DNA from: Chloroflexota bacterium
Lineage (GTDB): Bacteria > Chloroflexota > Dehalococcoidia > JABGRK01
Assembly: GCA_018648325.1 (NCBI GenBank)
Contig: JABGRK010000017.1
Coordinates: 62,001 to 126,000 of the forward strand
Length of the DNA: 64,000 nucleotides
Direction of reading: 5' to 3'
This document shows positions 1 to 8,093 of the stretch, in pieces (the stretch's first letter is position 1; each line of letters opens with the position of its first letter). Under the pieces are notes generated by a model. The model was not told the DNA's origin. It searched no databases and saw only the letters and a program-made list of their open reading frames with translations. Both the position numbers and the translations under genes were made by a program.

Positions 1-571
1 CTTGAGAGAAACGCTGGTCGACCTTGATGATATCACCATGACTCAGCTGGACAGACTGGAAAGACAGGCCAACATTGCCAATAATATAGCCAGTGATCTG
101 CTTGATTTTTCCAAGGTCAGGGAACCGGAGTTCAGTGAGATGCAGATTCGCAATGCGGTCAAGGAAGCGCTTTATCCTCTGGCCATCCCGGAGTCGATTG
201 TTCTGGAGTTGGAAATTGATCAGGTTTTGCCCAAGGTCCTGATCGATTCTGATCAAATGGCGCGGGTATTTTCCAATATCGTCAAAAACGCATACCTATC
301 GATGCCCAATGGAGGAAAGCTACAAATCCGCACCCGCCACGATGATAAGTATGTGCTTACCGAGATAGTCGATACTGGCGTAGGTATCCCCATCTATGAT
401 ATGCGCAAGATATTTGAGCCTCTGTTTACCACGCGTTCAAAGCAGGGAAGCACCGGAATAGGTCTTGCCATTTGCAAATCCATAGTTGAGGCTCACAGTG
501 GTGTTATAGAAGTGGATAGCCAGGAAGGTGTTGGTACCACATTTATCATCAAGCTCCCCATCCCCGCTTGA
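1..571 (+). CDS. Sensor histidine kinase, C-terminal part (5' truncated by window edge)
   Basis: This is the ATP-binding half of a two-component sensor kinase, which would autophosphorylate and pass phosphate to a response regulator. Visible are the end of the dimerisation helix (NNIASDLLDFSK, residues 27-38 of the readable part), the N box (NIVKNA, 92-97), G1 box DTGVGIP (124-130), F box FEPLFTT (138-144) and G2 box GSTGIGLA (149-156). The phospho-accepting His should lie about 45 residues before the LLDFS motif, so it and any sensor domain are upstream of the window. The reading frame is open to the window start. No response regulator follows. The family is certain, the signal unknown. Confidence 0.93.
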   Translation, partial: LRETLVDLDDITMTQLDRLERQANIANNIASDLLDFSKVREPEFSEMQIRNAVKEALYPLAIPESIVLELEIDQVLPKVLIDSDQMARVFSNIVKNAYLSMPNGGKLQIRTRHDDKYVLTEIVDTGVGIPIYDMRKIFEPLFTTRSKQGSTGIGLAICKSIVEAHSGVIEVDSQEGVGTTFIIKLPIPA

Positions 572-614
572 TATATTCCAAGTCCCAGTGATGTTCAAAG
601 GAGAGATTAGTCAA

Positions 615-1154
615 TTGTTTGACATAGAAAACGCAGTACTGGTAATAGTCGATGTGCAGGAAAAGCTGACAAACGTTATGCATGAAAGCCAGAACATTCG
701 TCGGGAACTGAGCAAACTCATTAAAGGCATCAGCGTTCTTGAAGTACCCGTTGTCCTTACCGAACAAAACCCGAAGGGATTGGGCCCTACTATTGCAGAA
801 ATCAAAACTCTTTTGCCCAACCTTGAGCCCATATACAAAATGGCTTTTAGTTGCCTGGGAGAAGAGATATTTCCCAAACGTCTAGAGGCTTTGGGCCGCA
901 AACAGGTAATTCTTACCGGCATTGAGACGCATGTATGTGTATACCAAACTGCTATGGACCTGGTTGATGCCGGCTATAACGTACAAGTGGTTGCTGATTG
1001 CGTTTCCTCCAGAACACCGGTTAATAAACAGCTTGCTCTAGATAAAATGAAAAAGGCCGGTATAGATATTACCAGCACCGAGATCATTTTGTTTGAACTG
1101 CTAAAAACCGCTGACAGCCCCAAGTTCAAGCAAATCGCCGGTATAATCAAATAA
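615..1154 (+). CDS. Isochorismatase-family cysteine hydrolase
   Basis: Cytosolic alpha/beta hydrolase of the isochorismatase/nicotinamidase fold, 179 residues. The catalytic triad positions are visible: Asp13 in VIVDVQEKL, Lys75 in YKMAFS and the nucleophile Cys108 in GIETHVCVYQTA, which follows the usual cis-peptide region. I place the start at TTG 615 because AAAGGAGAG lies 9 bases upstream; the frame also has ATG 591, and an even longer form would overlap the kinase gene. The substrate cannot be told from sequence; members hydrolyse amides such as nicotinamide or carbamoyl compounds. It is convergent with the molybdopterin gene and shares a terminator hairpin with it. Confidence 0.9.
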   Translation: MFDIENAVLVIVDVQEKLTNVMHESQNIRRELSKLIKGISVLEVPVVLTEQNPKGLGPTIAEIKTLLPNLEPIYKMAFSCLGEEIFPKRLEALGRKQVILTGIETHVCVYQTAMDLVDAGYNVQVVADCVSSRTPVNKQLALDKMKKAGIDITSTEIILFELLKTADSPKFKQIAGIIK

Positions 1155-1169
1155 CGAATTAACAAAGAA

Positions 1170-1208
1170 AAAAGCGCTGTGTTGCATATGTCATACAGCG
1201 CTTTTCCT
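1170..1208. terminator. Bidirectional rho-independent terminator
   Basis: A perfect 11-bp stem (AAAAGCGCTGT, 1170-1180, against 1195-1205) closes a 14-base loop. It is followed by a T-rich run on the plus strand and by A/T-rich sequence on the minus strand. It lies between two convergent genes and probably ends both transcripts. Confidence 0.85.
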
Positions 1209-1223
1209 TTTGTAAAAACTTTG

Positions 1224-3422
1224 TTAGATTAAATAAGGTCTGGCTTTATAAACCTTGCATAGGGCAGTCCTGAGGGGCCAGCCGCCATGTACTTCGCCGC
1301 AGATCTCCGGGTCGTCGTCGGTAAGCACGTTGGCGTTTGATTCCCATACGCCGTGCAGCCAGGGGTCTTCGCCGGGCAGTTCCGGGAACCACCAGCCATG
1401 CTCAACGTGGCACACCCTTGGATCAATCCCCTTGAAGTGCTGGCACTGTTGCCTTATTCTTCCTCGCGGTGTCTCGATCCAGGCCCAATCACCGTCGTTT
1501 ATACCCATCTTTTTGGCTGTATCCGGATGCAGTTGCATCGTCGGATGCGGACGCTTCTGGCGCACCGAATCTACCTGCCTCCACTCTGAGTGGAACATGG
1601 GGCGGAACCTGCCGCCTGTTATCAGTATCAACGGATAGTCTTTGGCCAGTTCCGGCTGCGATACGGGTGTTTCGTGAGGCTCATCAAACTTAGGCAGCGG
1701 GTCATATCCCAGTTTATCAAGTACGGTGGAATATACTTCGGCCTTGCCGGTGGTGGTGCCAAATCCACCCTTTTCCTTGTATGTTTCGAATTTGCGCTCA
1801 CCCTTCATATAGCCGTTTTGATTCATTAGTTGTTTAAAGGTCATGCCAATGGGTTCAAGCTGCCAGTCGTACATCTCCTCCAGCGTTTCTTGCGGCCAGT
1901 CCTGACCCATGCGGATACCCAGTTCGCGGAATATGTCGTAGTCGATCTTGTGGTCGTACTCGCCCTCGATCTTTTCCGGTACGGCCTGATCTCCCGCATA
2001 GCTGAACATAAAGAACGGTCGCTCCCAGCCTGATGCCGCTGGCAGTACATAGTCGGCCAGCTCGGCTGACGGGGTCATCCAGTAGTCCAGCACCACATGT
2101 ATGTCCACACTCTTGAGTGCCTTATACACCAGCTTGGTGTTGGCCTGGGTTACCATCGGGTTGTGCGCCAGCGTAATCACGCCTTTTATGGGATAGGGTT
2201 TACCGTCAATCATGGCGCGGTACAGAGACGGCTGGTGCGGTGATGCGGCCAGCGTCTGCTCTGATGAGGGCAGGTGGTTCCAGAATTTCATTGAGTTTTC
2301 AAGGATGATTTTATATCCGGGCCACGACTGGAATTTGAATTTGTCGGCTCCCATCTGCTTGGCCTTTTGTGCATCCGACAGCTTGTCCATGGCGCTTATC
2401 TCGGGTATACCTCTTACCAGCCCTGGACCGCCTACGTGCACTCCGCCGGGAACGTCCAGAGAACCGGTGATGGTTGCCAGTATGAACCGGGCCTGCAGTA
2501 CGTGGATGGAGTCAGTCAGCTGCTCCGAGCCCATGCCATTCCAAGAGTAATGGGGTTTGTTATCACCCAGTATCTTTGCCGCGGCACGTATCTTGTCCGC
2601 AGGTACCCATGTTATCTCCGATACCTTCTCAGGCGTATATTCTTTTGCTCGTTCTTTTAGCTCGTCAAATCCATGTACCCATTTGCTAACGAACTCTTTG
2701 TCGTACGTCTCATCTTCAATAATTACGTTTATTATGGCCAGAAACAACGCTGCGTCGGTGCCGGGCCTTGGTTGTAGCCACAGGTCGGCCAGTTTTGCCG
2801 CCGCCGTTTCACGCGGATCAATTACTATCAGCTTGCCGCCCTTTTTCTTGCACTCGCGCATTACGTATGCCTGACGCGGCCAGCTCTGCCCAGGGTCGGT
2901 CCCTGATAACAGGATGCACTCGGGGATGACTCCGCCGTATGTGCTGCGGTTGGGATACCATCCGTTGAGCGCTGCCGCCAGAACCCCTATGGGGCCGCTG
3001 CATATCTTGCCCTGCGTGGTGCAGTTGGGGCTTCCCAGCAGGTTGAAAAAGCGTGGCATGAAGTTGCGGGTGCGCATGGTTCCCTTAACTCCGGCAATGG
3101 CCTCGGCCCCGTGCTCGTCTACTATCTTTTGCAGTTTGGCTGCTATTTCATCCAGCGCCTGCTCCCAGCTTATGGTTTCCCATTTGCCCTCGCCTCTTTC
3201 GCCAACACGCTTAAGCGGGAAATTAACGCGGTTGGGATGATACATTACCTCTACTGCTGCGCGCAGTTTTTCGCAACCACCCGCTGTGGGAAACAGCATA
3301 TCCTTGCGCGGATCATCCGGGTCTTCCGTGGCCTTTATCAGGTGGCCGTTTTTCACATATGCCAGAACGCGGCAGGCACCTTTACAGTATTCACACACTA
3401 CTTTTTTTACTTCAACGGTCAT
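1224..3422 (-). CDS. Acetylene hydratase-like molybdopterin (Mo/W) oxidoreductase
   Basis: Large subunit of the DMSO-reductase superfamily, 732 residues, binding bis-MGD and one [4Fe-4S] cluster. Cluster cysteines are C10, C13, C17 and C50. The metal ligand is probably Cys141 in GKICSG, the same position and number as the tungsten ligand of Pelobacter acetylene hydratase, which it resembles along its length (SWEQALDEIA, GTDAALFL, MTPSAELADYVLP, VYSTVLDKLGYDPLP). The Asp after the second cluster Cys that is essential in acetylene hydratase is Lys14 here, so acetylene hydration is doubtful. There is no Tat signal, so it is likely cytoplasmic. Start ATG 3422 has GAAGGAGAA just upstream; ATG 3470 lacks this. 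No electron-transfer subunit is adjacent. A MarR gene lies divergently. Confidence 0.88.
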   Translation of the reverse strand: MTVEVKKVVCEYCKGACRVLAYVKNGHLIKATEDPDDPRKDMLFPTAGGCEKLRAAVEVMYHPNRVNFPLKRVGERGEGKWETISWEQALDEIAAKLQKIVDEHGAEAIAGVKGTMRTRNFMPRFFNLLGSPNCTTQGKICSGPIGVLAAALNGWYPNRSTYGGVIPECILLSGTDPGQSWPRQAYVMRECKKKGGKLIVIDPRETAAAKLADLWLQPRPGTDAALFLAIINVIIEDETYDKEFVSKWVHGFDELKERAKEYTPEKVSEITWVPADKIRAAAKILGDNKPHYSWNGMGSEQLTDSIHVLQARFILATITGSLDVPGGVHVGGPGLVRGIPEISAMDKLSDAQKAKQMGADKFKFQSWPGYKIILENSMKFWNHLPSSEQTLAASPHQPSLYRAMIDGKPYPIKGVITLAHNPMVTQANTKLVYKALKSVDIHVVLDYWMTPSAELADYVLPAASGWERPFFMFSYAGDQAVPEKIEGEYDHKIDYDIFRELGIRMGQDWPQETLEEMYDWQLEPIGMTFKQLMNQNGYMKGERKFETYKEKGGFGTTTGKAEVYSTVLDKLGYDPLPKFDEPHETPVSQPELAKDYPLILITGGRFRPMFHSEWRQVDSVRQKRPHPTMQLHPDTAKKMGINDGDWAWIETPRGRIRQQCQHFKGIDPRVCHVEHGWWFPELPGEDPWLHGVWESNANVLTDDDPEICGEVHGGWPLRTALCKVYKARPYLI

Positions 3423-3703
3423 GCTTTCGTATTCTCCTTCGTTTTGCTTTAGTTTAAAACGTATATACATACGTAAATGATTGTCAGTTTGTCAGTACGG
3501 AGGTTATCAATCCCTATACCCCCGGCAGGAGTATCCTGCACCTTTTCATGTTGACGGATATGATTTAAAGTCGTACAATTGCTTCGTCACACGAATACGT
3601 GATACGAATCCGGTATACGAATAATACAGTAGCATATTATACTACCACTACTTACGATTGTCAATTGAAAAATGCTTTATCTAATTCTTAGGAGAATGAC
3701 AAA
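3423..3703. promoter_or_regulatory. Divergent control region between molybdoenzyme and MarR genes
   Basis: This 281-base spacer is AT-rich. It holds an inverted repeat ACGTAT-N4-ATACGT near 3460-3475, repeated ACGAAT-containing units around 3590-3625, and a hairpin element at 3518-3543 described separately. The layout is typical of a MarR protein controlling the gene it faces, but the actual operator is not proven. Confidence 0.45.
3518..3543. repeat. GC-rich hairpin element, copy 1
   Basis: Sequence ACCCCCGGCAGGA / GTATCCTGCACCT forms a perfect GCAGGA-GTA-TCCTGC hairpin. A second copy at 38941-38968 shares both flanks and has a changed but still paired stem tip (GCAGGGC-TTT-GCCCTGC). It looks like a dispersed intergenic palindromic repeat. 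Confidence 0.6.
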
Positions 3704-4198
3704 ATGAGCAAGCAAAACGCCCCCGATGACCTCAGCCTATGGATAGCCCTGCAGCGTCTGCATTACACCATGGGTTACATGCGCGAGCGAGCACTGCACA
3801 GGGAAGGACTGTCAATGGAGCAGGCCTTTGTGCTGGCCACCATAGTCAATGAAAACAGGAAGGGGCTCACAGTAAGCCCGTCGCATATCTCCAAGCGCTT
3901 GCTTAGAGCACCCAGCAGCACAGCCGAGCTAATAGGCCGTATGGTCAAGAAGGGGCTTGTTACCAAAAAACGCCGGTCTGATAAAAAGAACCTTGTGAAC
4001 GTTGAAATAACCGATCTTGGTCTGGGCAAGTATGAAAAAACAAGGGATGTGTCCTATTTTGAGGATATCTTTGCCGAGCTATCCTCGGATGAACGTGAAG
4101 CCTTAAGCTCACAAACCTCCAAGCTGCTCAAGGCTACCGTAAACAAGATCGACAGCTACAGGTGGCTTTTTGAAAAGGGTAATCTTTTTGAAGTATAA
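3704..4198 (+). CDS. MarR-family transcriptional regulator
   Basis: 164-residue winged-helix DNA-binding protein. The central part (about 45-110) has the MarR pattern: HTH region SPSHISKRLLRAPSSTAELIGRM, then the wing VTKKRRSDKKNLVNVEITDLG with the DKKN turn. MarR proteins bind as dimers to palindromes and are usually released by small ligands or oxidants. The gene has a good RBS (TTAGGAGAA) and reads away from the acetylene hydratase-like gene, making that gene the likely target. The ligand is unknown. DUF2007 follows convergently, only two bases away. Confidence 0.9.
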   Translation: MSKQNAPDDLSLWIALQRLHYTMGYMRERALHREGLSMEQAFVLATIVNENRKGLTVSPSHISKRLLRAPSSTAELIGRMVKKGLVTKKRRSDKKNLVNVEITDLGLGKYEKTRDVSYFEDIFAELSSDEREALSSQTSKLLKATVNKIDSYRWLFEKGNLFEV

Positions 4199-4200
4199 TT

Positions 4201-4440
4201 TTATACGTCAGGGCCGATGATCTGTTTTGCCACTTCGGCAAATTCTGACGGTACCATAACTCGCACCTCGCCCAGCCCGTCCACGGTAACACCCAGCACC
4301 CTGCCCATACTTTCGTATTTAAGCAGTACCGGTATGCCTTCGTTCTCAAGATGCGATTTTATGATGCTGGCCTGAATTTCACCGGCAACCGCGCATATTT
4401 CAACAAGCTCTGATTTGGATTTTGTCATGATGGTACGCAT
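4201..4440 (-). CDS. DUF2007-like small protein
   Basis: 79 residues matching the short DUF2007 (putative signal-transducing) pattern: a helix that places residues such as GEIQASIIKSHLENEGIPVLL, followed by beta strands ending in VRVMVPSEFAEVAKQII. These proteins are small, cytosolic and of unknown biochemical role. The start at 4440 has an AGGG purine patch upstream; Met5 is an alternative. Family assignment is by pattern only. Confidence 0.7.
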   Translation of the reverse strand: MRTIMTKSKSELVEICAVAGEIQASIIKSHLENEGIPVLLKYESMGRVLGVTVDGLGEVRVMVPSEFAEVAKQIIGPDV

Positions 4441-4623
4441 GGTAAGCCCTTTTGGGTTGCACTGTCAAGTGTAAGAAACGGGCCTATTGTCTCAGCATTA
4501 TTAGCGTTATATAGCTATTCTTTGAGCCCTGATGTGATATCCTTTGTTTGCACCAGGTCATGTAATGCGGGTAATATAAGATAGACAAAAACAGCTAACG
4601 TTTTGATAGGATTATAAAAAAGC

Positions 4624-4911
4624 ATGGCTACATTTCTTGCGATACTCATACAGCTTGTAGTGCTTATTGTAGCAATGGTTATTGCCGGCCTGATCATTCG
4701 CTGGATAATAGCCAACCCTGAAAAGCTCAAATCGAAATGGAAGCGTATAAAGCGCTCATTTGTCGCGCCCCGTATATGGGTTAAATCCTATCGTGCCTAT
4801 CGTAACTGGAAAAAGGTAAAAATGGGTTTCAGTTATAAAGAGTGCCGGGACAGGCTATGGCAGGAATATGATGATAAAAACACCCCTGAAAAACCCTACT
4901 ACCACCGCTAA
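4624..4911 (+). CDS. Small membrane protein with basic cytoplasmic tail
   Basis: 95 residues not recognised as a named family. Residues 2-28 form one strongly hydrophobic segment (ATFLAILIQLVVLIVAMVIA), followed by a Lys/Arg/Trp-rich tail. An N-out or N-in single-pass protein with a cytosolic tail is likely by the positive-inside rule. No strong RBS is visible. It is upstream of, and in the same direction as, a single-domain PAS protein. Confidence 0.6.
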   Translation: MATFLAILIQLVVLIVAMVIAGLIIRWIIANPEKLKSKWKRIKRSFVAPRIWVKSYRAYRNWKKVKMGFSYKECRDRLWQEYDDKNTPEKPYYHR

Positions 4912-4959
4912 AGAGTGAGGCAGTAACTACTGCCCGTTATGGCAGAAGGAATCTTAAAG

Positions 4960-5301
4960 ATGATGTCCGACCAAACCTACACCGCTATACTCGATACGAT
5001 CAATCACCCCATCGTTTTCGTGGATAATGATCACGTGATTCGCTTTTTAAACAAGGCAGCTATCGAGCATTACTATGGACTGCGTGGTTATTCTGACCTG
5101 ATCGGCAAATCTCTTTTGGACTGCCATAACCAGAAATCCAAAGAACAGATCATCGCTTACCACGATCGTTTAAAGGCGGGTGAAGATGAGATCGTGCGCC
5201 CCATAGTACCCAAGCGCAAAAAGAAAATTACAGTCGTGGCGGTTCGCGATAGCAGCGGTGTCCTGCTAGGTTACTACGAGCGATTTGAGCAAATTACGTA
5301 G
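4960..5301 (+). CDS. Stand-alone PAS domain protein
   Basis: 113 residues made up of a single PAS fold: AILDTINHPIVFVDNDHVIRFLNKAA at the N-terminus, then the helical middle LIGKSLLDCHN, and final strands ending VAVRDSSGVLLGYYERF. PAS domains sense small ligands, light or redox state, but no output domain is attached, so it may signal by protein contact. I choose ATG 4960 because AGAAGGA lies 9 bases upstream; ATG 4939 gives a longer form without an RBS. Cofactor residues cannot be assigned. Confidence 0.8.
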   Translation: MMSDQTYTAILDTINHPIVFVDNDHVIRFLNKAAIEHYYGLRGYSDLIGKSLLDCHNQKSKEQIIAYHDRLKAGEDEIVRPIVPKRKKKITVVAVRDSSGVLLGYYERFEQIT

Positions 5302-5309
5302 GTGGACAC

Positions 5310-5801
5310 TTACCTTTTCATGTTCACGAATTGCAGTGGGATGTCGTAATCTGCGTCCCTCAGCTCTTGCATGGCCTCTTGCAGATCATCAATCTTCTTA
5401 CCGGTGATTCTAACCTGATCTTCCTGAATAGCGGGCTGCACCTTGAGCTTTAAGCTCTTGATAAGCTTGACCATTTTCTGAGCCATCTCTTTAGGTATTC
5501 CCTCTTTAATAAGGATGTCTGTTTTGGCTGTACCCTGGTCGGTGGCATCGATCTCCTGATGATCCAGACACTTGGGGTCAATTTTCTGCCTTAGGCATTG
5601 TGCAATAAACATATCAGTTACAGCTTTTACCTTCCAGTCGTCCCCTGAAAGAATATGAATACGCTTTGTTTTTTTGTCGTAGCTGATCTCGGTTGTGATG
5701 TTCTTAAAATCGTATCGCGTGGATACTTCACGCTTCACATTGTTAATTACGTTATCCAGTGCCTGCAACTCTACCTTACTTACCACATCTACCGATGGCA
5801 T
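5310..5801 (-). CDS. yajQ: YajQ-family nucleotide-binding protein
   Basis: 163-residue YajQ/DUF520 protein. The N-terminus MPSVDVVSKVELQALDNVINN and the features TRYDFKN, FLLSG-like HILSGDD, and KSLKLKVQPAIQEDQVRITGK match the family, which has two ferredoxin-like folds and binds tRNA/nucleotides; some homologues bind c-di-GMP. The start is at 5801, where GGGGAGGG precedes an ATG encoding the conserved MPS start; a longer frame exists but is not needed. Single gene, no obvious operon partner. Confidence 0.9.
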   Translation of the reverse strand: MPSVDVVSKVELQALDNVINNVKREVSTRYDFKNITTEISYDKKTKRIHILSGDDWKVKAVTDMFIAQCLRQKIDPKCLDHQEIDATDQGTAKTDILIKEGIPKEMAQKMVKLIKSLKLKVQPAIQEDQVRITGKKIDDLQEAMQELRDADYDIPLQFVNMKR

Positions 5802-5908
5802 CTTACCCTCCCCGTTTATGACTATCCTTCCGATCATTTTACCACAAAAGTAGTAAATATATGCACAGAAGGCCTGAAATACTGTTTGAAGCGTGCTTAC
5901 AGCGGGTT

Positions 5909-6199
5909 TTACTCCGTTATTTTGGGATGCCCCATGTTTTTTAATAATTCGGCAGATTGACGTGTATTTTGCTCTGTGTCAAGAAAAACATAAATCGATG
6001 CTGATATAGCAAGCATAATTACAAAAATAATGAGGGTGATGATCAGGCTCAGTAAAACAACCAGTGCCAGATATCCGCCAAGTGAATTTAGCCCCACACC
6101 CAACGCTATGGAAGCGATAATCCCGAAGAACAAAACGATATAGGCCCCAATTTTAATAGACCCTGCAATAGTATGTAGTGATCCGTATTTTTTTCTCAC
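5909..6199 (-). CDS. Small two-helix membrane protein
   Basis: 96 residues with two hydrophobic segments, about residues 17-37 (IGAYIVLFFGIIASIALGVG) and 42-70, then a polar tail ending HPKITE. No family recognised. The start is GTG 6199, chosen because TTTGGAGGATTACAG sits directly upstream; the longer ATG form would read through this RBS. It is divergent from the acyl-CoA ligase gene and shares with it a spacer holding an 11-bp inverted repeat. Confidence 0.65.
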   Translation of the reverse strand: MRKKYGSLHTIAGSIKIGAYIVLFFGIIASIALGVGLNSLGGYLALVVLLSLIITLIIFVIMLAISASIYVFLDTEQNTRQSAELLKNMGHPKITE

Positions 6200-6241
6200 C
6201 TGTAATCCTCCAAAGTAATTTGAATGTTCTATCCATACCAA

Positions 6242-6294
6242 AATACTATCATTAAAGTTGAGTGTCAACATAATAGTCATAATATGATAGTATT
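6242..6294. promoter_or_regulatory. 11-bp inverted repeat, candidate operator
   Basis: AATACTATCAT (6242-6252) is exactly mirrored by ATGATAGTATT (6284-6294), with 31 bases between them. The right arm runs into the -35 box of the ligase promoter, so a bound regulator could block transcription. The left arm lies upstream of the divergent small membrane protein gene. Confidence 0.6.
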
Positions 6295-6320
6295 GTAAAC
6301 TATATGTGTGGTGGTATAAT
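6293..6320 (+). promoter_or_regulatory. Sigma-70-type promoter for the acyl-CoA ligase gene
   Basis: TTGTAA (6293-6298), 16-base spacer, TATAAT (6315-6320), 45 bases before the TTG start. The -35 overlaps the right arm of the inverted repeat. Confidence 0.6.
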
Positions 6321-6365
6321 TGCTGGCAACTGTTTTGAGGTTAACTTATATAGGAGGATGCTTCT

Positions 6366-7973
6366 TTGGCTAGCGACGAGCAGAACGATAAGCAACACGA
6401 ACCCATAGATTATATAGGCCTAAATGCCCGTGATTATCCCCACAAAGAGGCCCTGGTCGATTCATCGAGCAAGGTAACATATCTGACTGCAAAGCAGATG
6501 TCAGACAGGCTGGCCCTTGCTTTTATGGAACTGGGGCTGACCAAAGGACAGGTCGTTCTGGTGCAGCTACCCAACGTTGTCCAGTATTTCATTGTGCATT
6601 CGGCATTGCAAAAGAGCGGTCTTGTCGGCCTTAACCTTCTGATGAATGTGCGCTCAAGAGAGATAGAGTTTGCCGTTAGCCAGACAAACTCTGCAGCAAT
6701 GGTAATCGTTCCCGCATACAGGGACTTCAGCTATTTTGAAATGGTCAAGGACGTACAGAGTCGTTTGCCTTGCTTAAAACACATATTTGCCGTTGGCCCC
6801 GATGTGCCTTCTGCTTGCGTTTCTATCAGCAACCTCATTGATGGATATGATCAGCAAAGTTATCCTGCAAACTGTTTTGAGCAAAGCAGGATCAAGCAGG
6901 GGGAGCTTAAAGAGATAAGAATGACCTCGGGTACTACGGGCTTTCCTAAGCTTGTCAATGTGCATTTGCGCAAATATCATCTGACCCGCCAGAGCGATAT
7001 AATCAATCGCTTCAAGGTCGATCACAGCGACGTTTTCGCTGCCCTTGCTCCACTTTCCGGCGGTGGAAGTGGACCACCATGCAAGGCTATTGCTCAGATG
7101 TGCGGATGCAAAGTGGCCATGCTGGAAAAATATGATACTCAGAAGGCCCTAAAACTTCTGGAGTCCGAGAAAGTAACCTTCGCTACCGGCGTTCCGGCTC
7201 AAATGAGCATGATGGTCAGGCACCCTGACCTTGGTAAATACGACCTTAGTGCGCTAAGGGCCTTCTATTATGCCGGTTCCACCATTCCCTATGCGGTGGC
7301 AACAGAGGTTGAGCAGAAGCTGAACTGCCGCATTATCAGCCTTTACGGAGGCCTTGATGCCGGCTATCAGTTTTGTACCTCTTATGATGACCCCGAAGAT
7401 GTCAGGCGCAGATCTGTCGGAAAGCCGCTGGGTCGCACTGTAGAAATGCGCGTGGTCGATGATCAGCTAGATGAAGTGCAGCCCGGTGTGGTAGGCGAAC
7501 TGCTGGTCAGGGAGCAAAAGCGCAACACATACTACAGCGACAAGAAAGAAAATGTGAACTTGCTGGACGAGCAGGGCTGGCGCCATACCGGCGACCTTGG
7601 TAAGCTGGATGAGGCGGGCAATCTGTATATCGTCGGGCGCAAAAAGGATGTGATAATCAGGGGTGGAGCCAATATATACCCTGCCGAGATAGAAAACATA
7701 CTTGTTAAGCATCCCGATGTCCAGAGTGTAGCAGTCGTGGCTATGCCTGATCCTGTCATGGGGGAAAAGGCCTGCGCATGTGTGATCCCAAAACCGGGTG
7801 TGTCCTTAAGTTTGGACGGCATACTGTCCTATCTAAAAGACTTCGATATTGCCAAGTATAAAATGCCGGAACGGCTGGAGCTGATGGACTCATTTCCCAT
7901 GTCCGGTGACGGACAGAAAATCATGAAACGGGAGCTTGCGCAGTATATCGCTGCAATACTTGACGCTGAGTAG
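6366..7973 (+). CDS. AMP-dependent acyl/aryl-CoA ligase
   Basis: 535-residue ANL-superfamily adenylating enzyme that activates a carboxylic acid with ATP and transfers it to CoA. The P-loop is TSGTTGFPKL (near residue 190, with Leu where many have Gly), the hinge region is GWRHTGDLGKLDEAG and the C-domain GRKKDVIIRGGANIYPAEIE, with the catalytic Lys probably in GDGQKIMKREL near the end. The layout resembles benzoate/dihydroxybenzoate and medium-chain acid ligases; the substrate cannot be assigned. Start TTG 6366 has ATAGGAGGATG upstream. No beta-oxidation genes are adjacent. Confidence 0.9.
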   Translation: MASDEQNDKQHEPIDYIGLNARDYPHKEALVDSSSKVTYLTAKQMSDRLALAFMELGLTKGQVVLVQLPNVVQYFIVHSALQKSGLVGLNLLMNVRSREIEFAVSQTNSAAMVIVPAYRDFSYFEMVKDVQSRLPCLKHIFAVGPDVPSACVSISNLIDGYDQQSYPANCFEQSRIKQGELKEIRMTSGTTGFPKLVNVHLRKYHLTRQSDIINRFKVDHSDVFAALAPLSGGGSGPPCKAIAQMCGCKVAMLEKYDTQKALKLLESEKVTFATGVPAQMSMMVRHPDLGKYDLSALRAFYYAGSTIPYAVATEVEQKLNCRIISLYGGLDAGYQFCTSYDDPEDVRRRSVGKPLGRTVEMRVVDDQLDEVQPGVVGELLVREQKRNTYYSDKKENVNLLDEQGWRHTGDLGKLDEAGNLYIVGRKKDVIIRGGANIYPAEIENILVKHPDVQSVAVVAMPDPVMGEKACACVIPKPGVSLSLDGILSYLKDFDIAKYKMPERLELMDSFPMSGDGQKIMKRELAQYIAAILDAE

Positions 7974-7986
7974 CAGTTATTTGCCA

Positions 7987-8032
7987 AACTCTTGCGATTT
8001 TGCTCTAGCGCCGTAGCACACACTCAAGAGTT
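7987..8032 (+). terminator. Possible terminator downstream of the ligase gene
   Basis: AACTCTTG (7987-7994) pairs perfectly with CAAGAGTT (8025-8032), but the loop is 30 bases and there is no clean T run, so termination efficiency is uncertain. A second small hairpin, CCCGAT-TT-ATCGGG, follows at 8061-8074. Confidence 0.35.
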
Positions 8033-8033
8033 A

Positions 8034-8060
8034 ACACAAAATACCGTCTAGTTATCGTCT
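8034..8060. repeat. 27-bp direct repeat, copy 1
   Basis: This 27-base sequence, with core CCGTCTAGTTATCGTCT, recurs at 12708-12734 with one mismatch (T for C near the left end). Copy 1 lies 33 bases beyond the stop codon of the minus-strand TIR-like gene. Confidence 0.75.
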
Positions 8061-8093
8061 CCCGATTTATCGGGGTAAGCCCTTTTCATAAAT

